Assembly (NCBI RefSeq): GCF_004348975.1
Contig: NZ_SMFP01000012.1
Coordinates: forward strand, 1-64,000
DNA from: Antarcticimicrobium sediminis
Lineage (GTDB): Bacteria > Pseudomonadota > Alphaproteobacteria > Rhodobacterales > Rhodobacteraceae
Direction: 5' to 3'
DNA length: 64,000 nucleotides
Position numbers and translations under genes: made by a program. Below, one piece after another: positions 44,928 through 54,576 of this stretch (the first letter of the stretch is position 1; each line of letters begins with the position of its first letter). The notes under the pieces are model-generated. The model was given only the letters and a program-made list of their open reading frames with translations, made no database searches and had not been told where the DNA came from.

Positions 44928-45188
44928 GAATGGTGTTCTTTTTATTGTGCCACAGGGTGCCTCGCGCGCAGGCTAGGGTGCGGGCGCGGGGGGGTCAATC
45001 GACCTGCGGTCCTGCGGGGTATTGGCGCGCCCCCCTGTTTCGTCCGGGGCGGGAAATGCGCGCTCTGCCGGGCATTTCAGCCAGAGCTGAAACAATCGCG
45101 CGGCCGGTTTCTACGCCCTGCGCGGGATGCTTTCCTCAGGTCGCGCCAGAGGCTAGGAAGACAGTGTCCCTGTCTGAAAGTTGCGCCC

Positions 45189-46412
45189 GTGAAGATTGCA
45201 TATGTGCTGAACACCTATCCCATGCCCTCGCATAGTTTTATCCGCCGCGAGCTGCGCGCGTTGGAGCGGGGCGGGGCGCAGGTGCTGCGACTGGCGATGC
45301 GGCGCAGCGCGTTGCCGCTGGTTGATGCCCAGGACCGGGAGGAGGAGGCGCGCACCACCTATGTGCTCGAGCGCGGCGCCGGGCGGTTGTTGGCGGCACT
45401 GGCGGGGCGGGCCCTGCGCCATCCGGGGCGCACATGGGCGGCACTGCGGCTGGCACTGCGGGTTGGGCGCGCCTCGCCGCTGGGGCGGGCGCGGCATCTG
45501 ATCTATCTGGCCGAGGCGGCCGAGGTGGCCAATCGCTGTGAGGCTGCTGGCGTCGAGCACATGCATGCCCATTTCGGCACCAACGCCACCACGGTGGCGA
45601 TGCTGGCCCATGCGCTGGGCGGGCCGGGCTATAGTTTCACCACCCATGGCCCGGAAGAGTTCGACGCGCCCGCCGCGCTGTCGCTGGGCGAAAAGCTGGA
45701 TCGCGCCACCTTTTCCGTGGCGATCAGCCAGTTCGGGCGCAGCCAGCTTTGCCGCTGGGCCGCCTTTGACACATGGGACCGGATCAAGGTGGTGCATTGC
45801 GGCATCGAGCCGGGGGCCTTCGCCGATCCTGCGCCACTGCCGGGTGGGCCGCTGCGGCTGGTCACGATCGGGCGGTTCTGTGAACAAAAGGGGCAGATGC
45901 TGCTGATCGAGGCACTGGCAAAGCTGCGCGCGGCACACCCGGGTCTGCATCTGACACTGGTCGGGGATGGGGAATTGCGCGGTGCCTTGGAACAGGCTGT
46001 CGCGGCGCAGGGGCTGGGCGACGCGGTGACCTTGACCGGCTGGCTGGACGAGGCCGGGGTGCGGCGCGAGTTGACGGCGGCGCACGGGCTGATCCTGCCA
46101 AGTTTCGCCGAAGGCCTGCCGATGGTGGTGATGGAGGCGATGGCCGCCGCCCGCCCGGTGATTGCCACCTATATCGCCGGCATCCCCGAACTTGTGCGCC
46201 CGGGCGAGACCGGCTGGCTGGTGCCTGCAGGCGATGCCGGGGCGCTGGCCGTGGCCGTGGCCGAGATGGCGACCACCCCCGTCGCCACCTTGGCGCGGAT
46301 GGGGCAGGCGGGCCGCACCCGGGTTCTGGCGCGCCATGATGCCGAAGCCGAGGCGGCCAAGCTGGCCGGGTATATCGCGGCGGTTGTCGCCGCCGGGCCT
46401 GCAGCGCGCTAG
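45189..46412 (+). CDS. Glycosyltransferase family 4 (GT-B)
   Basis: 407-residue GT-B enzyme. N-terminal domain: KIAYVLNTYPMPSHSFIRRE and EHMHAHFGTNATTVAMLAHA; C-terminal domain: GPLRLVTIGRFCEQKGQMLL, LTLVGDGELRGALEQ, the EX7E motif in FAEGLPMVVMEAMAAARPVI and a tail. The GTG start at 45189 gives the family N-terminus; the long frame upstream is not coding. It probably adds one sugar of the repeat unit. Its TAG stop lies within a CTAG that also contains the stop of the converging glycosidase-like gene. Confidence 0.92.
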   Translation: MKIAYVLNTYPMPSHSFIRRELRALERGGAQVLRLAMRRSALPLVDAQDREEEARTTYVLERGAGRLLAALAGRALRHPGRTWAALRLALRVGRASPLGRARHLIYLAEAAEVANRCEAAGVEHMHAHFGTNATTVAMLAHALGGPGYSFTTHGPEEFDAPAALSLGEKLDRATFSVAISQFGRSQLCRWAAFDTWDRIKVVHCGIEPGAFADPAPLPGGPLRLVTIGRFCEQKGQMLLIEALAKLRAAHPGLHLTLVGDGELRGALEQAVAAQGLGDAVTLTGWLDEAGVRRELTAAHGLILPSFAEGLPMVVMEAMAAARPVIATYIAGIPELVRPGETGWLVPAGDAGALAVAVAEMATTPVATLARMGQAGRTRVLARHDAEAEAAKLAGYIAAVVAAGPAAR

Positions 46413-48181
46413 TCTGACACGGGGGCCAGAAACGCCTTGATCGCATCCCAGCGGGGATTGTCGTCGGACAGGTGACGCAGCGCGCCCCAGCTGCCCCATT
46501 TGCTGGGACCGGCCACATCGGAAAACACGTTGAACAGCTGCCCCCCGGCCGCGTGCCAACCGTTGATCAGCTCGGTATAAAGCGTGCCCATCTCGGGTGT
46601 GTAATTGAGATGGATGAAAAAGTCGCTCAGCGCGTCGTCGTTCACCATCTCGCCGATGCCGACCAGATGGGTGCCGCCCTCATACATGATCAGATCAAGC
46701 CCGTGTTCGCGCGCGACTTCGGCGTGATAGGGAAAGACGGTGGTCACGATTTGGTTCAGCGTATCGTCTTCACTGCCGCTGCTCAGCCCGTCGCGCAGCT
46801 CGGCCCAGGCCAGCGCTGTGGCGACGTCGTATTGATGCGCCGCGACATAGGTCTCGCGCGCGGGCCCGGACAGCCCCTTTTTGTCCGCCGCCGCCTCCGC
46901 CAAGGCGCGGCTGTCCGCGATCCACTGGTGCACCATCGGCGCGCGGTCTTCCTTGCCCAGCGCATAGCCGAAATAGCCGGTGATCGCATAGGCGTCGAAA
47001 TAGCTTGCGATCGGCGCGCGCTCGGGTTGCTCGCGTTTCAGGTGTGGCGGGTCGAGGATATCACGTTCCAATCCCATCCAGCCGGTCTGGGTCGAGATCA
47101 CGTTGATCAGCCGGGCGTCGGCATCGGCGCCATAGACATCGGACCAGATCGCTGCCACCTCGCTGGCGCGCAGGGCATAATACTGCACCCAGCCATTGTC
47201 CTTGCCCCAACGCTCGCGGGCCATGCGGTCGGCCCAGCGGGCCTGCTTGAATTGCCAGTTCCAGACCTCGTTCGAGAACTCCACATAGGCGGAGAGATCG
47301 TGCCAAAGCGTGTCATGCACCAGCGTGGCCAAACGACGGACATAGTCGTCATTGGCCAGATGCGGGATGTTGAACCAGCCGTCCACGCCCAGCAGGTTGG
47401 CCAGGTCGATCATCACCTCGGCCGGGACACCCCGCAGGGAATAGGTGTAATCGTCGATCTGTGGGCGATCAGCCCAGTGCATGACTTCAGAGTTGTTGGT
47501 CCGCATCCAGTCCATGAAACGCAGCGCGCCGAACCCGTCGAGCACGTGCAGGAAGTCGGGGTTGAACACCGCGCCCGCGTCGAACATGGCCAGGTTGTCT
47601 TCCTTCACGACGGTGATGTTGCGCAGGTAGTCGCCGGTTTTCTTGCGATCGGTGCGCTGGATGCGAATATCAACGAGACCGGGGTTGGGGGCATAGTCGA
47701 AGCGTATCTCGCCCTCGCCATAGTGGACATTGCTGACCTGGCCTTTGACCTCGAGGATGCCGTCGCCCTCGAAGCGCAGCACATAATGCCCGGCCAGCGT
47801 GTGCGCCTGCTCCGGCATCGAGGTCAGCAGCACCGTGCCGATCGAGCCGAGCTCAGGCGGGATTTCCATCGGCCAGCCGTTTTCGTCCAGATAGCCGGCC
47901 TGCGCCAGATCGTCATGATCGATCCCGCCCCATTTGCCGGGGAGATGCCCGATCCAGGGTCGCGCGGTTTTCATCACGTCGATAAAGGGCTGTTGCGTGC
48001 TCCAGTCGGTGACCGCGTTCAGCTCGATTGCCATCGGCACCGGGCCAATCGGCTGTGGTGGACCGTCCCCGGCGAGCAGCGCTTGCGCCTCCGGGGCCGG
48101 GGTCTCCTGCGCCAGGACGGGGGGCGCCAGTATGGCGCAGAAGCTGAGCAGAAGCAGGGCGAAACGGATCGGCGCGATCAT
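46409..48181 (-). CDS. Secreted glycoside-hydrolase-like protein (clan-A-type candidate)
   Basis: 590 residues with a Sec signal peptide (FALLLLSFCAILAPPVLAQ). A beta-rich stretch (HTLAGHYVLRFEGDGILEVK, about 125-190) precedes a probable TIM-barrel: VDGWFNIPHLANDDYVRRLA, then the acid/base candidate Glu in YVEFSNEVWNWQFKQARW, and a nucleophile candidate Glu in DLIMYEGGTHLVG. This Asn-Glu plus late Glu pattern is that of retaining clan GH-A enzymes. Proteins like this are often called cellulose-binding or hypothetical in roseobacters. It may trim or degrade the exported polysaccharide. The start overlaps the SGNH gene stop (ATGA). Confidence 0.72.
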   Translation of the reverse strand: MIAPIRFALLLLSFCAILAPPVLAQETPAPEAQALLAGDGPPQPIGPVPMAIELNAVTDWSTQQPFIDVMKTARPWIGHLPGKWGGIDHDDLAQAGYLDENGWPMEIPPELGSIGTVLLTSMPEQAHTLAGHYVLRFEGDGILEVKGQVSNVHYGEGEIRFDYAPNPGLVDIRIQRTDRKKTGDYLRNITVVKEDNLAMFDAGAVFNPDFLHVLDGFGALRFMDWMRTNNSEVMHWADRPQIDDYTYSLRGVPAEVMIDLANLLGVDGWFNIPHLANDDYVRRLATLVHDTLWHDLSAYVEFSNEVWNWQFKQARWADRMARERWGKDNGWVQYYALRASEVAAIWSDVYGADADARLINVISTQTGWMGLERDILDPPHLKREQPERAPIASYFDAYAITGYFGYALGKEDRAPMVHQWIADSRALAEAAADKKGLSGPARETYVAAHQYDVATALAWAELRDGLSSGSEDDTLNQIVTTVFPYHAEVAREHGLDLIMYEGGTHLVGIGEMVNDDALSDFFIHLNYTPEMGTLYTELINGWHAAGGQLFNVFSDVAGPSKWGSWGALRHLSDDNPRWDAIKAFLAPVSD

Positions 48182-49131
48182 GGGGCTACTCCGGTCTTGG
48201 GATAGGGGGTGACGACCTGCCAGACGATTTCTTGCATCAGCCGCGCGGCCTCGGGGCCGGGCGCGGTGGCCGTCGTGCCGTTGGCGCGGCTCAATTGGCG
48301 CGGCAGGCCCACGGGGCTGCGGCCATAAAGCACCGCATAATGGGTAAGCGCCACAAGGTAATGGCCCAGATCGTTCAGGTGGATATTGTCGCGGGTGCCT
48401 TTGGCGTCGCGACGAAAGAGGTCATCGCGGCTGTGGATATTCTCGACGCCGCCAGCGGCTTCAACCGCTCGGGTAAAAGCGGCCATGACTTGGCCCGCCG
48501 GGATGACATGGATCGGGCGCGTCGCCCCGCCGCCCGCCAGATCGGGCAGCAGAACCTTGTTTTCCCACAGGGTTTCCAGATCACCGTCAAGCCGGTTCAG
48601 CCAGCCTTCGGGATCATCCAGCCGGTGCCATGTCTCGTAAAGATAGACCCGCGTCGTGGGCGAGGCCTGCCGCGCCAGATCGGCCCAGTTCGACAGGTAT
48701 CTGGCGCTGTCGTGGGATTTGATCGCATCGCGCAGCTCGACCATCTCGGTCAGAACCACGGCGTCATAGTCGCCCGACGCGATGGCCGCGCGGGCGGGGC
48801 GGAAATGCGGCGTGTCATTCTCGGCCTCGAAGCCATTGATCGCCACGTCCGGCTCCCAATGCTGTTTCAGCGAGGTGCCCCAGCCCAGTTGCAGCGCGTA
48901 GCGATGGCCGGGGCCCGCCAGTTGCGCCAGCATCGCCGGCATGTCGCGCCCTACCAGCGAGTGGCCAAGGTGATAGACCGCGATCGGCCCCTCGGGCGGC
49001 GCCAGCGGCGTGGCATAGGCCGCCGCGACGCTTGCCGCATCGGGCAGCCGGGGTTTGGACAAATACCACCAGACCAGTCCGGCGAGCACCGGCGTGGCAG
49101 CGATGAGAAAAACGAACGGGCGCAGGGTCAT
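48178..49131 (-). CDS. SGNH-hydrolase-like membrane-anchored protein
   Basis: 317 residues with one N-terminal membrane segment (FVFLIAATPVLAGLVWWYL). The GDSL-like nucleophile motif is YHLGHSLVG (Ser58); the Asp-His pair is likely in DNIHLNDLGHYLVAL near residues 250-264. Block III (GxND) is not obvious. Such proteins in polysaccharide loci add or remove O-acetyl groups in the periplasm. It is coupled by overlap to the glycosidase-like gene and follows the phosphopantetheinyl transferase after 67 bases on the same strand, so it may share the natural-product operon's transcript. Confidence 0.7.
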   Translation of the reverse strand: MTLRPFVFLIAATPVLAGLVWWYLSKPRLPDAASVAAAYATPLAPPEGPIAVYHLGHSLVGRDMPAMLAQLAGPGHRYALQLGWGTSLKQHWEPDVAINGFEAENDTPHFRPARAAIASGDYDAVVLTEMVELRDAIKSHDSARYLSNWADLARQASPTTRVYLYETWHRLDDPEGWLNRLDGDLETLWENKVLLPDLAGGGATRPIHVIPAGQVMAAFTRAVEAAGGVENIHSRDDLFRRDAKGTRDNIHLNDLGHYLVALTHYAVLYGRSPVGLPRQLSRANGTTATAPGPEAARLMQEIVWQVVTPYPKTGVAP

Positions 49132-49198
49132 CGGGTGAAGGGCCTCTGGCGGTTAAATCGCATCGTTACCCCAGATCTAGCTCAGCTAGGGGCAGATT

Positions 49199-49894
49199 TC
49201 ACGTCGCAATCCCCACTGCCGTCACGATCCGCCCGCCGCCGATGGCATAGCGGCCCGACAGGCGGCTTTCGGCCGCAAACGGGGCGATGGCGCGCAGGAA
49301 CCGGGCCGAAAACTGGCCGGGGGCGTCTGTGTCGATGTCGATCTCCAGCGTTTGGAAATCGAACAGGGTGTGGCTCAGCGGGTATTGCGCCTTATAGGCG
49401 GCCTCTTTGGCGGAAAAGATCAGCTTTGCCCTAAGGCCGCGTTGGTCCGGCGGCAGGGCCGCAAGATGGTTCAATTCAGCTCCGGTGCAGATGGTTTCGA
49501 ACAGATCCGGCTCCAGTGGCGCGGCCTCTTCCAGATCAAGCCCAAGCGCCTGCATGTCGCGGCGATATGCCAGCGCGGCGAGACAGGCCCCGGCGCCGTG
49601 GGTGATGGTTCCGACCAGCCCCTCGGGCCAGATCGGGGCGCGGTCAGCCCCATGCAGGACCGGGGCCGGGGGCGCGCCCAGTTGCACCATGGCGCGCCGC
49701 GCCGCCGCGCGCCCGGCATCGAATTCGCGCAACCGGGCGGGCCGGGCCCCGGACAGCGCGGCCCGCTCTTGCGGCAGGGCGGGAGGCTGCGCTGCGTTTG
49801 GATCGGTGGCGACCAGCGCGACCGTGCCCGGCAGCAGCGGGCGCGCGAGCGTCCAAGCCTGCGATTCACGGCAGAGGGTCGCCACCGCGCTCAT
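49199..49894 (-). CDS. 4'-phosphopantetheinyl transferase (EntD/Sfp superfamily)
   Basis: 231-residue enzyme that converts apo carrier proteins to the holo form using CoA. Seen: the GTITHGAGACLAALAYRRD region (substrate His), LGLDLEEAAPLEPDLF with the Mg-binding Asp/Glu, and LIFSAKEAAYKAQYPLSHTL, the (F/W)SxKEAxYK motif. Its ATG overlaps the stop of the NRPS gene by four bases. It therefore almost certainly arms the PCP of the NRPS and the ACP of the PKS in this operon. Confidence 0.93.
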   Translation of the reverse strand: MSAVATLCRESQAWTLARPLLPGTVALVATDPNAAQPPALPQERAALSGARPARLREFDAGRAAARRAMVQLGAPPAPVLHGADRAPIWPEGLVGTITHGAGACLAALAYRRDMQALGLDLEEAAPLEPDLFETICTGAELNHLAALPPDQRGLRAKLIFSAKEAAYKAQYPLSHTLFDFQTLEIDIDTDAPGQFSARFLRAIAPFAAESRLSGRYAIGGGRIVTAVGIAT

Positions 49895-52800
49895 TCCGCG
49901 CGCATCCGCCGCCGGTCGCGCATCGCCCGGCGTTTCGAGATGGTCTCGCTGCGGTCCTGCTCGGGCTGCACCGGCGGTTCGGGGGCGGGGTCGCTGCCCG
50001 CGTTCAGATGCGCCGTCAGCCCGCCCAAGGTAGGAAAGCGGAAGATGTCGGTGATCGACAGGTCCGGCCGCGCCAGCGCCGTGCGGATTTCCCGATGCGC
50101 CTGCACCGCCAGCAGGGAATGGCCGCCAAGGGCAAAGAAATTATCCTCGGCCCGCAGGCTGGCGGGATCGAGCCCGAGGATGGCGCCCCAGACCGCCGCG
50201 ATCCGGGTTTGTGCCCCATCCCCTGTGGCGGTATTCGCGACAGCCGTCGCCGGGATCGCGCCGCCAGCCGGTGCGGAAGCAGGCCCGGAATTTGGGCGCG
50301 GCGCGCGCGCCGGGGCCGGGTCGGGCAGCGCCTTGCGGTCGATCTTTTTGTTCGGGGTCAGCGGAAAGGCGTCGAGCCGGGTGATCCGGGTCGGGACCAT
50401 GACCTCGGGCAGGTGGCGGGCCAGTTCCTTGCGCAGGGCGGGCTCGTCCACCGGGGTGTCGGATGTGACATAGGCCAGCAAGCGTTGATCGCCCGCCGCG
50501 CCGCTCCGTGCGATGACTACCGCGCCGGTGATGCCGGGGTGGGCGGCAAGTGCCGTCTCGATCTCGCCCAACTCGATGCGCTGGCCACGAATCTTGACCT
50601 GATGGTCGGTGCGGCCAAGGAAATCGAGCTTGCCATCTGCCCGCCAGCGCACCAGATCGCCGGTGCGATACATGCGCAGCGGGTGAGGGCCGGCAAGTCC
50701 GATCTCGGGGCCGAACGGGTCGGGCGGGAACCGCTCCGCCGTCATCTCGGTGCGTTGCCAATAGCCGCGCGTCACACCGGCACCGCCGATGCACAGCTCT
50801 CCCGGGACGCCGATGGGGGCGGGACGTCCGGCGGGGTCAAGCACATAGACAGCGGTATTGGCGATCGGGGTGCCGACATTGACGATGCCGCGCGCCTGCG
50901 CGCCGACCGTCTCGCAGGTGGACCAGATCGTGGTTTCTGTCGGCCCGTACATGTTGAGGATGCGCGCGCTGGTGCATTCACGCAGATCCGCGACCAGATC
51001 ACCGGGCAGCGCCTCGCCGCCCAGCAACAGGTGTTTCACCCGCCCCAGCGCCAGCCGCGCCTCGTCATTTATGGCGATCATCCGCGCCATGCTCGGCGTG
51101 CATTGCATATGCGTCACGTCATGGCGCAGGATCTGCGCGGCAAGCGAAAAGTCGTCGGCCTCGGGCGCGCTGGGCGCATTGGCACGCGCCAGCACCTCGG
51201 CCAGCGGTTTCAGCCCCTCCAGCACCAGATCGGGGGCGATGCCATAGTCGATCAGGCAGGCGATCTCGTCGACCCCGATCCGCTTGAGCTGTTCAACCCG
51301 CGCCAGCCCGTCCGCGACGGTGCCGAACAGGCCGGAGTCCTCGAAATACCGCTCGAAGGCGAAATCGAGGATCGCTTCCAGCTCCTCTTCGCTCAATACG
51401 CCGAGATCCATTTCAAAGGCATTGGTCACGCCCTTGGGTTTCTTGAAGGCGGGAAAGGCCCAGGCGTATTGCTTGATCAGCCCGGCGGCGGCGCGCAGAT
51501 AGTCCTTCATCGGGCCGCGCGCGACCTGTTCTGCCTGCTCGCGGGTGTCGGCCAGATAGCTGTGCAGCATCAGGGTGACGGTAAAATCGGCCGGATCATG
51601 GCCGTTTTCGCGCAGCGCGGCGTGATACAGGCGGATCTTTTCGCCCACCTCGTCGACGGATTGGCCCAGCAGGTGGGTCAGTACATTGGCACCGATCGCC
51701 CCGGCCTCTTTCCAGGTTTCGGGATTGCCGGCGGTGGTGACCCAGACCGACAGCTCTTTTGACACCGGGCGCGGCTGGGTGACGACGGAATGCATCGTGC
51801 CGTCGGCCTTGGGAAACTCGACCGCCTCGCCGCGCCAGAGCTTGCGCAGGGTCTCGATGGTGGCGAACATCGCTGGCTTGTTGTTGGGCGGCGTGTTCTC
51901 GGGGCGCAGGATGAAATCATCCGGTTGCCAGCCCGAGGCGATGCCAATGGCGGCGCGCCCGTTGGTCAGGTTGTCGATCACCGCCCATTCCTCGGCAATC
52001 CGCGCCGGGTGGTGCAGCGGCGCGACGCAGCTGCCTGCGCGCACGGCGATATTTTGCGTCACCGCCGCCACCGCCGCGCCCGTGACCGCAGGGTTGGGAT
52101 AGGGGCCGCCAAAGGCGTGAAAATGCCGCTCTGGCGTCCAGACCGCGTTGAACCCGTGCGTATCGGCGAATTTCGCGCCCTCGAGCAAAAGCTCGTATTT
52201 CTTTGGCCCGACGCCGTCGTCATTGCCCCAGTACATCAGGTTGAAATCAATATGACGCTCGCTCACTGCCAGCGGCCCACGCGACACCACGGCGCGGTTT
52301 TCCTCGCCCGAGAGCACCAGCTTGAAGCCGCGCGCCAAGGTCCAGAACAGCTCCAGCACCGAGATGTCAAATCCCAGCGAGGTGACGGCGAACCATGTGC
52401 CGTTTTCGGGCACGCCGATGCGCGCATCCATACCGGCAAAGAAATTGGCCACGTTGCGATGTTCGACCATCACCCCCTTGGGCAGGCCGGTGGAGCCGGA
52501 GGTATAGATCAGATAGGCCAGATCGGCCCCGGTCGCGCCGCCATCGACCCGCGCGGCCTGTTCGCCGTTGCCGTCAAACACGACGATCTTGGCCTCGGTC
52601 GTGGGCAGATCTGCGCGCAGAGTGGCGTCTGTCACGATCACCGCCGCAGCGCTGTCGCTGATGTAATGGGCGATGCGGTCGGCGGGATAGGCGGGGTCAA
52701 GCGGCACATAGGCGCCCCCGGCCTTGAGGATCGCCAGCGCCGCGATCACCATCTCGGGGCTGCGACGCAAGTACAGGCCGACATGCGCCCCCGGTGCCAC

Positions 52801-54576
52801 GCCCTTGTCGCGCAGGCGTGCGGCCAGTGCATTGGCCCGCGCGTCGAGCTGGGCATAGCTTAGCGCGCGATCCTCGAAGACAATCGCGGTGGCCTCGGGG
52901 GTCTTGGCCACCTGCGCCTCGATCGCGCCATGCAGGGTCAGATCGGGGTCGAACTCCTGCGCGGTGTCGTTCCAGCTTACCAGCGTTTTGCGCCGTTCCG
53001 AGGCGGGTAGGATGTCGAGCGCGCCCAATTCGCTGTCTTCCGCGGCCTGTGTCACGGCCAGCATCGCGGCTTCCAACCGGCGCGCCAGCAGTTCGGCCGC
53101 GTCCTCGTCCAGTCGGGCGCGGTTCACATGCAGGCTGACCCGTTCGCCGCGCAGGCTCACGGTGGTGGTGCTGCCGGGTAGCGGGTCGGCACCGTCCAGC
53201 ATTAGCGCGATGTCGGGGCCGCCGGTCCAGTCGATCTGCGGATCGCGGGCGATCAGGTCGCGGGCGAAGCCGGATTGTGCCGCCCGGGTGCGGACCTGCG
53301 CGAGGGTTTGCGCGGTTTCGGCCAGCGTTGCGTCCCGACGCAATTGCAGCGGCACCCAAGACGCGACATAGCCCGGCGCGGCAGCCTCGGCGGCGATCAG
53401 CGCGGGGTCACTCATCGCCAGATCGGCGGCCTCCTCACCGCTGCTCAGCAGCGCCCAGACCAGCACGGCCAGCGTGGCGCGTTCGGGGCTGATCCCGTCC
53501 GGGGTGGCGATGCGCAGCGCCTCCCATGTTTCGGGGCCTTGAGGCCCTTGGGCGGGGCGGGGGCTGGCCAGTGGCACCGAAACCGGGTGCATCGCGCAGA
53601 GCGCCCGACGCCAATGGCTTTCGTTCTTTTGCGTGGCGGCCAGCGCTTCGGTCAGGCGATGGGCCTCCTCGGTCTCGGGCGAAGGCAGGTGATCGCCCGG
53701 CTTGACCAGATCGGCGGGCTTGAGCATGCCCCCCTCGGTCGTGCGCAGCGCCGCCAGCCGCAGCGCGCCCTCGCCGGTGGCCAGCGTCAGGCTGTCGCCC
53801 GCGACCGTCATGACCGTGCCGGGCAGGCCGCGCGCCTCGCCCACCACCTCGGCCTTGCCGACCAGCAGCACACGGCCGTTGATCTCGATTTTCGGGCAAG
53901 CCAGCGGGTTGCGGTAACCGCCGAAATCCAGCGCCCGCACCAGCGTTGCCAGATGCGCCGCCGGGCGATGAAAATCCAACCGCGCCGCGGCCTCGGGGCG
54001 GGCATCGCGGGCAAAATAGCTGCGCAGGTTCAGATCCTGCGCTGTGCGCTTGGGCGCGCCGCTTTCCAACTGGGCGATCACGGTGGGGAAACTGTCCATC
54101 GCCGCGCCGTAGCATTTGGAGTTGAGCGAAAGTGCGGTGTCATCGGGGGCGATGGCAAACAGCGCCTGCGCCAGGATATCGCCCTCGTCGACGCCGCCTT
54201 CGATCATGTGCCAAGTGATGCCATAGTCGGTCTCGCCCGCGATCAGCGCCCAGACCGGGGCGTTGATCCCGGCATAGCGCGGTAGCGGACCATCGTGGAA
54301 ATTGACCGCGCCGCCTGCGGGCAGGGCCAGCACCGCGTCGGGGATCATGGCCAGATTGGCGATCGAAAACAGCCAGTCAAAGCCGCCTTGTTCGAACCGC
54401 TCGGTCAGCGCGGCAATCGTCTTTTCCAGTGGCAGATCGTTCTGGCTGGCCCAGGCCCGAATCTCGGGGTCGCGTGAAACCACCGCGCGGATCTCGTGGC
54501 CGCGCTCGCGCAGGGCCTCGCCGCAGCCGACCAACAGGGATTCATTGCCAATCAATACACAGGAAAACGGGGTCAT
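49891..54576 (-). CDS. NRPS: formyltransferase - partial C - A with embedded luciferase-like monooxygenase - PCP
   Basis: 1561-residue multidomain synthetase. About 1-300: formyltransferase fold, with NFHDGPLPRYAG (about 92-103) and GVDEGDIL supplying the Asn-His...Asp set. About 310-540: only the rear half of a condensation domain, no HHxxxDG, ending PASERRKTLVSWNDTAQEFD. A domain from about 547: A3 LIYTSGSTGLPKG (about 689), A4 FDISVLELFW, then an inserted flavin-dependent monooxygenase (about 775-1112: HIDFNLMYWGNDDG, NAVWTPERHFHAFGG, GIASGWQPDDF), then A5 NMYGPTETT (about 1207), A7 YRTGDLVRW, A8 and A10 NKKIDRKAL. PCP Ser in LGGHSLLA (about 1482). There is no thioesterase. The insertion site between A4 and A5 and the MupA/Atu3671-type monooxygenase are known from other hybrid clusters. 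It would load, formylate and oxidise one amino acid. Confidence 0.9.
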   Translation of the reverse strand: MTPFSCVLIGNESLLVGCGEALRERGHEIRAVVSRDPEIRAWASQNDLPLEKTIAALTERFEQGGFDWLFSIANLAMIPDAVLALPAGGAVNFHDGPLPRYAGINAPVWALIAGETDYGITWHMIEGGVDEGDILAQALFAIAPDDTALSLNSKCYGAAMDSFPTVIAQLESGAPKRTAQDLNLRSYFARDARPEAAARLDFHRPAAHLATLVRALDFGGYRNPLACPKIEINGRVLLVGKAEVVGEARGLPGTVMTVAGDSLTLATGEGALRLAALRTTEGGMLKPADLVKPGDHLPSPETEEAHRLTEALAATQKNESHWRRALCAMHPVSVPLASPRPAQGPQGPETWEALRIATPDGISPERATLAVLVWALLSSGEEAADLAMSDPALIAAEAAAPGYVASWVPLQLRRDATLAETAQTLAQVRTRAAQSGFARDLIARDPQIDWTGGPDIALMLDGADPLPGSTTTVSLRGERVSLHVNRARLDEDAAELLARRLEAAMLAVTQAAEDSELGALDILPASERRKTLVSWNDTAQEFDPDLTLHGAIEAQVAKTPEATAIVFEDRALSYAQLDARANALAARLRDKGVAPGAHVGLYLRRSPEMVIAALAILKAGGAYVPLDPAYPADRIAHYISDSAAAVIVTDATLRADLPTTEAKIVVFDGNGEQAARVDGGATGADLAYLIYTSGSTGLPKGVMVEHRNVANFFAGMDARIGVPENGTWFAVTSLGFDISVLELFWTLARGFKLVLSGEENRAVVSRGPLAVSERHIDFNLMYWGNDDGVGPKKYELLLEGAKFADTHGFNAVWTPERHFHAFGGPYPNPAVTGAAVAAVTQNIAVRAGSCVAPLHHPARIAEEWAVIDNLTNGRAAIGIASGWQPDDFILRPENTPPNNKPAMFATIETLRKLWRGEAVEFPKADGTMHSVVTQPRPVSKELSVWVTTAGNPETWKEAGAIGANVLTHLLGQSVDEVGEKIRLYHAALRENGHDPADFTVTLMLHSYLADTREQAEQVARGPMKDYLRAAAGLIKQYAWAFPAFKKPKGVTNAFEMDLGVLSEEELEAILDFAFERYFEDSGLFGTVADGLARVEQLKRIGVDEIACLIDYGIAPDLVLEGLKPLAEVLARANAPSAPEADDFSLAAQILRHDVTHMQCTPSMARMIAINDEARLALGRVKHLLLGGEALPGDLVADLRECTSARILNMYGPTETTIWSTCETVGAQARGIVNVGTPIANTAVYVLDPAGRPAPIGVPGELCIGGAGVTRGYWQRTEMTAERFPPDPFGPEIGLAGPHPLRMYRTGDLVRWRADGKLDFLGRTDHQVKIRGQRIELGEIETALAAHPGITGAVVIARSGAAGDQRLLAYVTSDTPVDEPALRKELARHLPEVMVPTRITRLDAFPLTPNKKIDRKALPDPAPARAPRPNSGPASAPAGGAIPATAVANTATGDGAQTRIAAVWGAILGLDPASLRAEDNFFALGGHSLLAVQAHREIRTALARPDLSITDIFRFPTLGGLTAHLNAGSDPAPEPPVQPEQDRSETISKRRAMRDRRRMRAE

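Noticed and set aside
44439-45188. N-terminal extension of the GT4 enzyme
   Set aside because: The upstream part is antisense to the flippase gene plus intergenic sequence; the GTG at 45189 gives the exact family N-terminus.
46472-48205. 577-residue plus-strand frame opposite the secreted glycosidase-like gene
   Set aside because: Composition of an antisense frame and no domain; the minus-strand gene has a signal peptide and catalytic-type motifs.
49798-51762. 654-residue plus-strand frame opposite the NRPS
   Set aside because: Antisense of the A and PCP region; no motif of its own.
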